Assembly: GCA_003021235.1 (NCBI GenBank)
Contig: PXQR01000004.1
Location: forward strand, 18,284-58,468
DNA: 40,185 nucleotides
Source of the DNA: Halobacteriales archaeon QH_6_64_20
GTDB taxonomy: Archaea > Halobacteriota > Halobacteria > Halobacteriales > Halococcaceae
Direction of reading: 5' to 3'
A program made the position numbers and the translations under genes. Below the pieces are notes generated by a model, which was not told the origin of the DNA, searched no databases, and was given only the letters and a program-made list of their open reading frames with translations. Shown here in pieces: positions 25,655 through 34,317 of this stretch (position 1 is the first letter of the stretch; each line of letters starts with the position of its first letter).

Positions 25655-26218
25655 ATGTGGCCGTGGGGACACCTCGCGTTCGGGTACGTGCTCTACTCGG
25701 TACTCGTCCGCGTTCGCTGGGGGCGGGCTCCCGACGGGTCGGCCGCGCTGGGCGTCGCGTTCGGGACCCAGTTCCCCGATCTCGTCGACAAACCCCTGGC
25801 CTGGAGCCTTCACGTGCTGCCGAGCGGACGCTCGCTGGCACACTCGCTTCTCATCGCAACGTGCCTCATCGCTCTCGTCGGGCTCTACTGCCGGCGTCGG
25901 GGCCGTCCCGAACTCGCCGTCGCGTTCGGCGTCGGCTACCTCTCGCATCTGGTCGGCGACGCGATCGGCCCGTTTCTCGCCGGCGAGTACGCCTATGCGT
26001 TCTTTCTCGCCTGGCCGCTCGCTCCGCTCCCGCCGTACGGTGACGAGGGCGGCGTTCTCTCGCATTTCGCAAGCATCGAGTTCACACCTTTCTTCCTCGT
26101 ACAGGTCGGCGTTTCCCTCTCGATCCTCGGTCTTTGGGTGTTCGACGGAGCACCCGGCCTGGCACGGGTGCGTTCGCTGACCGGTCGCCTCACCGGCCGG
26201 GGCGACCCGGATCGATAG
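25655..26218 (+). CDS. YdjM/DUF457-like membrane-bound metal-dependent hydrolase homologue
   Basis: ATG 25655 (MWPWGHLAFGYVLYS) starts a 187-residue membrane protein. Conserved polar residues sit at helix ends: His6, FPDLVDKP at ~45, SGRSLAHSLLI at ~63, and GYLSHLVGDAIGPF at ~105. This His/Asp pattern is characteristic of the YdjM (DUF457) family, often described as putative membrane metal-dependent hydrolases with no proven substrate. Upstream in-frame codons up to 25031 are antisense to the phosphohexomutase and not part of the gene. The Arg-rich C-terminus (SLTGRLTGRG) is probably cytoplasmic. Confidence 0.82.
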   Translation: MWPWGHLAFGYVLYSVLVRVRWGRAPDGSAALGVAFGTQFPDLVDKPLAWSLHVLPSGRSLAHSLLIATCLIALVGLYCRRRGRPELAVAFGVGYLSHLVGDAIGPFLAGEYAYAFFLAWPLAPLPPYGDEGGVLSHFASIEFTPFFLVQVGVSLSILGLWVFDGAPGLARVRSLTGRLTGRGDPDR

Positions 26219-26365
26219 CCCGCCCACCGGCCGATATCGTTGCGTTCGGAACGTCCGGATCCGTTCGTTGTCGACTATCGAGCCGGATGCTCCCGGTCTC
26301 CCGGTCGCTCGTTCGGCCACGAATCGCAAAGAAGTACAACTGTCGCCGGAGGGATCGACCCGAAG

Positions 26366-26836
26366 CTACAGTTCGACGCCGCTGGGGATGAGGCTATGGC
26401 GGCGGACGAGGTTACCTTCGTCATTATAGACGAGAAACGTCGATTTGTCCTGGACCATGACGTCGGCGTTCCCGCGGGTCACTCGCACCCGGTATCGATC
26501 GGTGCCGTCGGTTCGCTTGCCGTACTCGCGGGCCGCCCGGACGAACTCGAGGACCGCTTCGCTGTCGGCATTGGCTTCGAGCAGGAAGTCGCCGGTGTGA
26601 CGATCGGTAACGCCGATCACGCCGTCGGCGGGCCCGTCGACCGGCCCCAGCAGTCGACAGGCGACGTCGATCGTCGGCGAGGAGCGGTCCTCGTGCGCTT
26701 CCGCGAGTCGATCGTCGAGCGCCGCCGCAGGCCCGTCGAACGCGATGTCGATCGTCGGCCGCGAGGGTTCCCCGTCCTCCCCGACTTCACCCCGGTCGGT
26801 GTCGTGGATATCCACGCTGAAGTAGTCGCGCCTCAT
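26366..26836 (-). CDS. Haloarchaeal DUF5793 family protein
   Basis: The protein has 156 residues from ATG 26836. It opens with MRRDYFSVDIHDTD and ends DKSTFLVYNDEGNLVRRHSLIPSGVEL; I recognise both ends as typical of the halophile-restricted DUF5793 family. It is soluble and acidic with alternating strands, without signal peptide or catalytic motif. The function is unknown. It is convergent with the YdjM-like gene (148 nt between stops) and divergent from the secretion ATPase. Confidence 0.8.
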   Translation of the reverse strand: MRRDYFSVDIHDTDRGEVGEDGEPSRPTIDIAFDGPAAALDDRLAEAHEDRSSPTIDVACRLLGPVDGPADGVIGVTDRHTGDFLLEANADSEAVLEFVRAAREYGKRTDGTDRYRVRVTRGNADVMVQDKSTFLVYNDEGNLVRRHSLIPSGVEL

Positions 26837-27196
26837 TCCGTGTCCCTCGCTACGATTCCAGGGGGCATGAACGTAACGCCGCGAGCGAGAACCCCACAGG
26901 TCGCTCGATCCCTGCCCGCTCGTCCGTCCGCCTGTCCGCCCGGCGCTCGCTTTCCGTTCCCACCTTCGAGCGCGATCGCTCCCCGCCCGGTCGTTCGCCT
27001 CGCTCGATTCCGTCCGATCGATCGACTCGAAACGGCGACGATCGCGACGGCCTCGCCGCCGACCCGTCCGGGGGGCGACTCTCGACCGATTTCGTGGCTA
27101 ATGTATTTAACCGACGACGGGACAACCGACCGCTATCGGCTCGCCGGACGCTGTGGGCGATCGCCCGCGCGGTTCGCGGCGGGCGCGGAGTACCGG
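26837..27196. other. Divergent promoter region between DUF5793 and the secretion ATPase
   Basis: The 360 nt contain no gene. The clearest signal is the TATA-like TGTATTTAA at 27102-27110, about 90 nt before the ATPase ATG, implying a leadered mRNA of roughly 60 nt; GGAG 7-10 nt before ATG 27197 could serve as ribosome binding site. The rest is Cys/Arg/Pro-rich in translation and noncoding. Confidence 0.5.
27102..27110 (+). promoter_or_regulatory. TATA box for the pilus/secretion operon
   Basis: TGTATTTAA stands out in GC-rich DNA. With transcription starting ~25 nt later, the mRNA would have a leader of about 65 nt carrying GGAG shortly before ATG 27197. Confidence 0.5.
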
Positions 27197-29530
27197 ATGG
27201 ACGAGGATAGAGGCGTGGACGCGCCGGCCGAGGACGCCGACGGTGAGCCCCTGGCTCGAAACGACCCGGATATCACCGCCCCCGCCGACGACGCGGAGGC
27301 TCCCGACCCCACGGTCGCGGACGCGGATACCGTCGGCGTCGGGCTCGACGATACCCCCGCCTCTCATCCTCCCCGATCGGGGAGGGAAAGCCACGAGCGC
27401 GACCCCGATCCCGACGAGGGCACTGCCGGTCCCGAGAGCCCGTGGACCGATCGATCGACGACCGACCCTGGCCCCGACTTCGATCCCGGCTCCGGTCACG
27501 GCCGCGAGTCCGATCGCGGACTCGATGACCGAACGACCGCTCGCGGCGACGGTCGGGATAGCGACGGCCGCTCGACCGGCCACGGGGTCGCGCTCGACGA
27601 GGCCAGCGGGCTCGCCGAATCCGTCATGGCGGTTGTGGGCGAGGATCGAACGGACTCGGGCCTGCTCGGACGCTTACGGCGCGCGTTGGGTGCCGGCCGG
27701 CGCGCCGGCCTCGCCGACTCGTACGACGCCGACGAGCACGGCCCGCTCGCGACGTTCGAGGCCGGTACCGATATCGAGGAGCGCGATCGCTACTGGGTGA
27801 ACTACCCCTACGCGCTCGTCGCGATCCTCGTCGATCGCGGGACGAACGACCGTACCTACCGCGTCGTCGAACCCGACCTCGATCCGGTCGAGCGGAAACT
27901 CCTCTCGATGCTCGAAGACGACGTCCGCGACGCGCTGTTGTACCGATCGGACGTCGAGGGCGAAGTCGAGGACACGGAGGGTTCCGACTCGCTCCTCCGG
28001 CGTGAACTCGATCGGAACCTCGCGGAGTACGACGTCGAGGTGACGCCCCGACGCTTCGAGACGCTGTATTACTACCTCCACCGGTCGTTCCAGGGCTACG
28101 ATTCGCTCGACCCGCTCATGCACGACCCACACGCCGAGGACATCTCGTGTGACGGCTACGACCTGCCGATCTTCGTCTATCACGACACCTACGGGAACAT
28201 CGAGACGACCGTCTCCTTCCCGAAGAGCGAACTCGACGACGTCGTCGTCCGCCTCGCTCAGCGTTCGGGCCGCCACGTCAGTCTCGGTCAGCCGGTCGTC
28301 GAAGCCACCCTTCCCGACGGCTCGCGCGCGGAGCTGGCCTTGGGCACTGAAGTCACCCCGCGTGGATCGGCCTTTACGATCCGGCGGTACGCTGAAGACC
28401 CGTTTACGCCGCTCGACCTCATCGCCAACGGTACCTTCAGTACCGAACAGATCGCCTACCTCTGGCTCTGTATCGAACACGACCGGAACCTGCTGTTCGC
28501 AGGCGGGACCGCGAGCGGGAAGACGACCGCGATGAACGCCGTCTCGATGTTCGTCCCACCCCGGGCCAAAGTGCTCTCGATCGAGGACACCCGCGAGCTA
28601 TCGCTCCATCACGACAACTGGCTTTCGAGTATCACCCGCGAACGCTTCGGTAGCGATTCGGACGTCACGATGTACGACCTGCTCCGCTCGGCGCTTCGCC
28701 ACCGTCCGGAGTACATCATCGTCGGCGAAGTGAGAGGCAAGGAAGCGATGACGCTGTTTCAGGCGATGAACACCGGGCATACGACCTACTCGACGATGCA
28801 CGCCGACTCGGTCAGGACGGTCATTAATCGCTTGGAGAACGAGCCGATCAACGTCCCCCGGCAGATGGTCCAGTCACTCGACGTCCTCTGCGTGCAGGGT
28901 TTCGGGAACGTCAGCGGCGAGCGCGTTCGTCGGAACAAGGATCTCGCGGAAATCGAGGGGATCGACGAGCGAACGGGCGAACTCGACTACTCGACGGCCT
29001 ACGAGTGGAGTGCAACGGAGGACAGCCACGTCGAGCGCGGAAGCGAGGTCACGGAAGCCATCCGCGAGGGCCAGGGCTGGTCACGGACCGAGTTACTTCA
29101 AGAGCTGAAACGCCGGCGGACGTTCCTGCGCGTGCTCGCCGACCACGGCGTCGACGACTACCGGCGTTTCACTGCTGCGGTGAAGTCGTACTACGCCGAT
29201 CCCGAGCGGACGATGGCGATCATCGACGACGCCTCATCAGACGGCGACAGTGACGCTGACGCCGACACCGACGCGGAAGCGGGGACCGAAACCGGAACCA
29301 CCGCCGGAGACGATCACGAACCCGGCGAGGCGGTCGACGGCTCCGCCGACGGACCGACCGATGAACGGACGGTTGACGATCAAGCGACCGACGACTCCAC
29401 TAACGAGCGAAGGGCCGACCGCGACGCTCGAACTGAACCCGGCGAGTCCAACGAACGAACCGAACCCGGCGATACCCCCGTAGAGGTCGGCAATGGCGGG
29501 CCCGACGTTGACGCCGGGAACGATCGATGA
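27197..29530 (+). CDS. Type II/IV secretion (archaeal pilus) ATPase, PilB/TadA-like
   Basis: ATG 27197 starts a 777-residue protein. Residues ~1-150 are an acidic low-complexity extension. The hexameric ATPase follows: an N-terminal RYWVNYPYALVAI domain, DPLMHDPHAEDISCDGYDLP, the Walker A GGTASGKTT, an Asp box SIEDTRELSLHHDNW, Walker B IIVGEVRGKEAMTLFQAMNTG and the His box TYSTMHADS. The C-terminal ~95 residues are again Asp/Glu/Thr-rich. Such ATPases power assembly of type IV pilus-like filaments with a PilC-type membrane protein, which starts here at an ATGA overlap with this stop. No pilin or prepilin-like gene follows in the window. Confidence 0.93.
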   Translation: MDEDRGVDAPAEDADGEPLARNDPDITAPADDAEAPDPTVADADTVGVGLDDTPASHPPRSGRESHERDPDPDEGTAGPESPWTDRSTTDPGPDFDPGSGHGRESDRGLDDRTTARGDGRDSDGRSTGHGVALDEASGLAESVMAVVGEDRTDSGLLGRLRRALGAGRRAGLADSYDADEHGPLATFEAGTDIEERDRYWVNYPYALVAILVDRGTNDRTYRVVEPDLDPVERKLLSMLEDDVRDALLYRSDVEGEVEDTEGSDSLLRRELDRNLAEYDVEVTPRRFETLYYYLHRSFQGYDSLDPLMHDPHAEDISCDGYDLPIFVYHDTYGNIETTVSFPKSELDDVVVRLAQRSGRHVSLGQPVVEATLPDGSRAELALGTEVTPRGSAFTIRRYAEDPFTPLDLIANGTFSTEQIAYLWLCIEHDRNLLFAGGTASGKTTAMNAVSMFVPPRAKVLSIEDTRELSLHHDNWLSSITRERFGSDSDVTMYDLLRSALRHRPEYIIVGEVRGKEAMTLFQAMNTGHTTYSTMHADSVRTVINRLENEPINVPRQMVQSLDVLCVQGFGNVSGERVRRNKDLAEIEGIDERTGELDYSTAYEWSATEDSHVERGSEVTEAIREGQGWSRTELLQELKRRRTFLRVLADHGVDDYRRFTAAVKSYYADPERTMAIIDDASSDGDSDADADTDAEAGTETGTTAGDDHEPGEAVDGSADGPTDERTVDDQATDDSTNERRADRDARTEPGESNERTEPGDTPVEVGNGGPDVDAGNDR

Positions 29531-31618
29531 TCGACGGTCTTCTCGTACCCCTGGTCGGCGGGTCGGCACTCGTAACTCTCGCACTCGTCCCGATCGGGCC
29601 CGCGGCCGCGTCGACCCGAACCCGTCTCTCCCGGCTCGGAACGGCGATCGCGCTCGCGCTGTTCAGCGATCGGGTGGCGCGTTCCGATCGGCGCGAGCGC
29701 TACCGGGCACGGCTGCGGGCGGCGCGCGTCGGTTCGACGTACCGGGCGTACGCGGCGAGAACGCTGCTTTACACTGCCTTCGCGGCGCTTTCGAGCGTCG
29801 TCCTCGGCGCGGGTATCGTCGCCGTCGTGCTGACGACGCCGCCGTATCTCGAAGCGCTCGCCGAGTTGTCCCCGACGACCGGGGGCTACATCCTCCTGGA
29901 CGCGGCGGGCTGGCTGACGATCGCACTGATCGCCGGGGTGCTCGTGGGAGGGGTCGCCGGGCTGGCGACGTACTCGATACGGTGGTGGGTGCCGAACGCT
30001 CGGGCACGGACCCGCGAACGGCGCATCGAACTCACTTTCTCGCGGACGGTCGCGCTGTTGTACGCGCTCTCGCGCGGCGGGATCGCGGTGCCTGAGATGC
30101 TCCGGACGCTCCGGCGTCACCGGGCGGTGTACGGCGCGGCGGCCGACGAACTGAGCCTCGCGATAGAAGACATGAAACTGTCGGGAGCCGACGTGCTTTC
30201 GGCGGTCGAACGGGTCGGCGAGCGGACGCCGAGCGACCGGTTCGGGGTCTTCTGTGAGAACTTAGAGACCGTGCTCCGAAGCGGTGCCAGCACTTCCGAG
30301 TTCCTGCGCGAACAGTACGAGCGCCACCAACGGGAGGTCGAGACCCGCCAGTCGACGTACTTAGACTGGCTCGCGACGTTCGCCGAAGCGTACGTCTCGG
30401 TGCTCGTCGTCGGTCCGCTCTTTCTCATTACCGTGCTCCTCGTGATGGGGCTCGTCTCCGGCGGGGTCATGAGTTCGCTCTCGTTGCTGGTCTATGTAGT
30501 GATCCCGCTGTCGAACCTGGGGTTCGTGATCGTTCTTGATGGGTTCACCGGGCCGCTTCGCACCGCCGCGAGCGCGAACGCGAACACGGGCACGGGCGAC
30601 GGCTCGATGGATCGATGTTCGACGACGAGCGCGACTCCGACCGATCGGACGCGACGAACACACGGGGTGGCCGGGACGACCCCGACGGCGACAGTGACGA
30701 CGCCCACACGCCGGAGACGGAGGCGACGATCGAACGGCTCGCGGTGTGCTCTCCGATCCGATCGGAGTAGTACTCGATCGGCCGACGAGACTACTGTATC
30801 TGACGGTACCCCTCGCGCTGTGTTGGCTGGTGGCCCGTGCCTGGCTCGCCTGGCGCGAGGGCACGCTCGCGGTCGGAGTTCTCGACGACACGGTCGTCGG
30901 TATCGGGATCGTTCTGACGGGGACGTTCGCGCTCGTCCACGAGACGCGTCGCCGTCGGATCGAGCGGATCGAAGAAGCCATCCCCGAACTGCTCGATCGC
31001 CTCGCGAGCCTCAACGAGGTGGGCATATCGATCGTCAGGGCGCTCGATCGGTTGGGCGACTCGAACCTCGGTGAACTCGACGACGAGATCGAACGGATCA
31101 ATCGCGACGTCGCCTACGGCGCGAGCGTCACGAGCGCGCTCGGCCGGTTCGACGAGCGGGTCCGAACGGGCGGCGTCACACGCGTGGTGGCGTTAGTGAC
31201 GAACGCGATGCGCGCAAGCGGCGACATCGCGCCGGTGCTCCGGGTCGCCGCCGAGGAGGCCCGAACCCGTCGCACCCGGAAGCGAAAACGTCGCCAGGAG
31301 ATGACGACCTACCTCGTGATTATTTACCTGTCATTTCTGGTCTTTCTCGCGATCGTGTTCGTGCTCGTTACGGTATTTATGCCGACGATCCCCGCGCCCG
31401 CGGCGCTCGGCGAGTCGGGACTGGGCGGCCGATCGGTCGGCCTCTCGGCCACCCAGAAGAGCGGGTATATCCGACTGCTCTTTCACGCCGCGGCGATCCA
31501 GGGGGTCGCCTCGGGCTTCGTCGCGGGTCAGATGGCGAAGGGCGGCGTTGCCGACGGGGCGAAACACGCCGCGGGCATGCTGGCGCTCGCGTACGCCATG
31601 TTCTTGCTGTTCATCTGA
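29527..31618 (+). pseudogene. Type II secretion F-domain (PilC/TadC-like) membrane protein, broken by two frameshifts
   Basis: The first T2SSF half reads from ATG 29527 (overlapping the ATPase stop) through membrane segments and the RTVALLYALSRGGIAVPEML motif to DGFTGPLRTA and ANANTGTGDGS. Near 30604-30615 the frame changes: the acidic linker (FDDERDSDRSDATNTRGG, then ETEATIERLA) is in a second frame. At 30742-30747 (GTGTG) it changes again, to VLSDPIGVVLDRPTRL and the second T2SSF half with LLDRLASLNEVGISIVRAL and the final TM helices to 31618. Each change equals -1 or +2 nt, so they do not compensate. Haloarchaeal homologues are usually single two-domain proteins of about 650-700 residues. 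Two separate half-proteins (GTG 30746 for the second) remain conceivable. Confidence 0.85.
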
Positions 31619-31758
31619 GCCGACCGCGATCAGCGCCTCTCGCTTCCCGTCCTCCGACACCTCGCCGCCTGCTTTTCGACCACTCACCGGAGGAATCACC
31701 ACGGATCTGCTACGAGGCCCACCGCCGGGCGTTTCACGCTCCGATCCGTGGCTGTGAT

Positions 31759-32409
31759 ATGGATCGGGTTCGGAGCCGCCGGGGCGTGCGCGAGACCTAC
31801 GACCGCATCGCTACGCACTTCGCTCGAACCCGCGCGTACGCCTGGGACGACGTCACCGACTTCATAGAGGGCATCGAGGGCCACCTCGGACTGGACGTCG
31901 GCTGTGGGAACGGTCGCCACGCCGGTCCGCTCGCCGAACGCACCGATCGAGTCCTGGGTGTGGACGTTAGTCGAGAGGTCCTGAACGAAGCCCGCCGACG
32001 CGCAATCGAAGGTGACTACACCGACTCGTTTTCGCTACTGCAGGCCGACGCCGCCGACCTACCGCTGGGTGCCGACTCGATCGACGTCGCGCTCTCGATC
32101 GCCACGATTCACCACCTGCCGGATCGGGACACTCGAATCGAGAGCCTTGACGAACTCGCACGAGTGCTCGCGCCGGGCGGACGAGCCCTCCTGAGCGTCT
32201 GGTCGGTAACCCACGATCGCTTCGATCGGTCGGAGGGATTCGACACGGTCATCGACTGGACGTTGCCCGACGACGAGACGGTACCTCGCTACTATCACAT
32301 CTACGACCCCACGGAGTTCGGCCGCGACCTCGCCGAAAGCGCGCTCGCCGTCGATCGGACGTATACCTCGCACGGGAACTGCTTCGGCGAGGTATCCGTA
32401 CCGGGGTAA
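31759..32409 (+). CDS. Class I SAM-dependent methyltransferase (Trm9-like)
   Basis: The protein has 216 residues from ATG 31759. The start YDRIATHFARTRAYAWDDV precedes motif I (LDVGCGNGRH), motif II (VLGVDVSREVL), motif III (LQADAADLPLG) and the IATIHHLP and ARVLAPGGRALLSVWS segments. The WTLPDDETVPRYYHIYDP stretch and late GNCF resemble Trm9/ABH8-type methyltransferases, which modify wobble uridines in tRNA; this substrate is inferred. It stands 83 nt upstream of a tRNA-Gly with U at the wobble position. Confidence 0.82.
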   Translation: MDRVRSRRGVRETYDRIATHFARTRAYAWDDVTDFIEGIEGHLGLDVGCGNGRHAGPLAERTDRVLGVDVSREVLNEARRRAIEGDYTDSFSLLQADAADLPLGADSIDVALSIATIHHLPDRDTRIESLDELARVLAPGGRALLSVWSVTHDRFDRSEGFDTVIDWTLPDDETVPRYYHIYDPTEFGRDLAESALAVDRTYTSHGNCFGEVSVPG

Positions 32410-32492
32410 TCGAGTAGACGATTCGCCGACCCGTCCTCGTCGTAACCTGAAGGGAAAGCGTCTTACTCCGTGCTGGATAATCCACGGTTTGT

Positions 32493-32563
32493 GCGCTGGT
32501 GGTCTAGTGGTATGACAATGGCCTTCCAAGCCATTAACCCGGGTTCAAATCCCGGCCGGCGCA
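32493..32563 (+). tRNA. tRNA-Gly (anticodon UCC)
   Basis: The 71-nt cloverleaf is complete: acceptor GCGCTGG/CCGGCGC with one T-G pair and A discriminator, D-arm GGTC..TGAC with TAGTGGTA loop, anticodon stem around loop CTTCCAA (anticodon TCC), and T-arm CCGGG-TTCAAAT-CCCGG. CCA is not encoded. No intron. A partial copy of its 3' end lies 144 nt downstream. Confidence 0.97.
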
Positions 32564-32677
32564 TGCATCGCTTTTCAGGACAGGCGTAGATCCTCTGAGC
32601 TATTGATCCGGGTGAGCAAACGTGTAGCGTTTGTAAACGTTGGAAGTCGCAGCGTCCGAGCGTGCGAGGGCGACCAT

Positions 32678-32709
32678 CTTCCAGAAATCCGAGTCCCAGC
32701 CGGCGCATT
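32678..32709 (+). other. tRNA-Gly 3'-end-like fragment
   Basis: TCCCAGCCGGCGCAT at 32694-32708 matches the tRNA-Gly 3' end (32550-32564) at 14 of 15 positions, and CTTCCA at 32678-32683 resembles its anticodon loop, at shortened spacing. The body of the tRNA is not recoverable. It could be an att-site duplication or a decayed tRNA copy. Confidence 0.45.
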
Positions 32710-32850
32710 TCCATTCCGTCTTCGCATCGAACGGCGTCTCGGAGCCAGTCATGCGGGTAAATGAGAACTCGTTGTGGGTCAGGGAACTCACTCGCAACGA
32801 AGAGCGGCGACGAACCGCGTAGAGTGGAGGTCGCTGGAGGGCCGATAGGT

Positions 32851-33279
32851 CTACACCATCGCGCCGGATCCGGTCGTGTCCGCGAGCGCGAGGGCGTCGT
32901 CGTAGTCGACATCACCGTCACGATCGACGTCGACGGCACCCGCCTGCTCGTCGGTGAGGTCGAACGTCCCCCGATCGACGGCCGCGACCAACGCGGCGTG
33001 GGCGATCGCGTCGAAGGGGTTCGTCTCCCCGTCGCCGGTGACGTCCTCGTAGACTCCGTCGTCGTCGAGGTCCTGGGGCGGCCCGAGCGTGATGCTGATC
33101 CCGGCGAAGACGAGCGTGATCTCCTCGGAGAACACCCCGTCACTGTCGTCGGCGCTGGTGTCCGCTCCCTCATCGTAGGCCGCGGCGATCCCGCCGACGC
33201 CGGCAACCACCGATACTACGAACAACAACGCGAGGCCGAACGCTCCGACCCGCCTTACGAGGCCATTTGTTCCATCCAT
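32851..33279 (-). CDS. Secreted dockerin-like protein with two calcium-loop repeats
   Basis: The protein has 142 residues. Residues 1-35 form a signal peptide or membrane anchor (VRRVGAFGLALLFVVSVVAGVGGIAAA) without a lipobox. After an acidic linker, residues ~75-140 hold two EF-hand/F-hand units typical of dockerins: DLDDDGVYEDVTGDGETNPFD and, after a spacer helix, DVDRDGDVDYDDALALAD. Dockerin-like domains bind Ca2+ and often dock onto cohesins; no cohesin is in the window. Similar small secreted proteins with such a domain are common in haloarchaea and have no known function. Confidence 0.75.
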   Translation of the reverse strand: MDGTNGLVRRVGAFGLALLFVVSVVAGVGGIAAAYDEGADTSADDSDGVFSEEITLVFAGISITLGPPQDLDDDGVYEDVTGDGETNPFDAIAHAALVAAVDRGTFDLTDEQAGAVDVDRDGDVDYDDALALADTTGSGAMV

Positions 33280-33461
33280 ACTGCGATAGAACGTTATTGG
33301 TGTTGGTTGAGAACCTTCCGCGGGTAGCTACCGGCTGAAATCACGACTTCGGCCGGCACGGCGTCGTAGTCCGTCGATACCGGATCGTGCCCTCACTTAG
33401 GTAGCTACTACCTCCGAGCGGTTGCCCGGACGCCACTCGGAATCAACGACTCGTTCGGTCG

Positions 33462-34250
33462 TCACTCGGTCAGGCCGTAGCCGCGCCGGAACAACCACAC
33501 GTCGACGAGAACGGTGACGACCGCCGCGACGGTAAGGACGACGAGCGACGTATTGGGATCGATCTCGGCGATCCCGAGAAAGCCGTAACGAACCCCATCG
33601 ACCATGTAGACCATCGGGTTGACGAGCGAGACCGTCCGCCAGAGCGGATCGAGAATCGACAGTGGGTAAAACACCGCGCCGACGAACACCAGCGGCCGGA
33701 TAATGAACTGGTTCATCACCGCCAGATCGTCGAACGTCGTCGCCCAGAGCCCGCCGATGACACCCAAACCCGAGAAGAGCACCGAGACGACGAGTACGAA
33801 CGCCACCACGTACAGTGGGTGAGCGAGTCCGACCGTCGCTACGTCGGGATCGAGAAGGGTGAATATCGCGCCGACGCCGGCGATGAGGACCCCGACGATC
33901 AGTCCCCGCAACGCGCTCGTCACGACGTAGGCGAGGACCATCTCCTCGTAGGTGAGCGGAGCGGTCTGGATCTCCTCGATGTAGTCCTCCCAGCGCCCGT
34001 GGAAGATCGTAAACGAGGCGTTCTGAAAGCCCTGAGCCGTGACGCCGAGCACGACGAGCCCTGGGAGGATAAAGAGGATGTAGGAAAACTCGCCGTAGGA
34101 CCGGATGCGCTCGCCGATGATGACGCCGAACACGACGAAAAAGAGCGTGTTGGTCACTAACGGCGGCAGGAACGTACTGCGCGGCATCCGCACGTATCGG
34201 AGGATCTCGCGGCGTGCCAGCGCTCGAACGCCCAGCGACACCACACTCAT
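33462..34250 (-). CDS. ABC-2 type transporter permease
   Basis: ATG 34250 (MSVVSLGVRALARREILRYVR) starts a 262-residue protein with six membrane helices, an amphipathic N-terminal helix and the ABC-2 loop (GRWEDYIEEIQTAPLTYEEMVLA, similar to the EQ-loop contact region) between TM2 and TM3, followed by PLVFVGAVFYPLSILDPLWR. It forms the membrane part of an exporter with the ATPase encoded just upstream on the same strand (67 nt gap). The frame is open to 34394, but that segment is Arg-rich and noncoding. The substrate is unknown. Confidence 0.9.
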   Translation of the reverse strand: MSVVSLGVRALARREILRYVRMPRSTFLPPLVTNTLFFVVFGVIIGERIRSYGEFSYILFILPGLVVLGVTAQGFQNASFTIFHGRWEDYIEEIQTAPLTYEEMVLAYVVTSALRGLIVGVLIAGVGAIFTLLDPDVATVGLAHPLYVVAFVLVVSVLFSGLGVIGGLWATTFDDLAVMNQFIIRPLVFVGAVFYPLSILDPLWRTVSLVNPMVYMVDGVRYGFLGIAEIDPNTSLVVLTVAAVVTVLVDVWLFRRGYGLTE

Positions 34251-34317
34251 GTGAGCCGCCCGCGGCGTTCTCGACGGGCGAAAGCGTTGATACGGGCCGG
34301 GAGCCGATCGAACGGCC

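Noticed and set aside
26240-27196. N-terminal extension of the secretion ATPase frame back to 26240
   Set aside because: The first ~320 codons are antisense to DUF5793 and then noncoding promoter DNA. ATG 27197 with GGAG upstream is a better start.
32600-32797. 65-codon minus-strand frame (KCAGWDSDFWKMVALARSD...)
   Set aside because: It runs through the tRNA-like fragment, whose antisense explains part of the sequence. No family was recognised and it may be noncoding, so it is not listed as a gene.
32463-33206. 247-codon minus-strand frame covering the tRNA and containing RRPGFEPG
   Set aside because: RRPGFEPG is the familiar translation of the antisense of a tRNA T-arm; the rest is antisense or out of frame with the dockerin-like gene.
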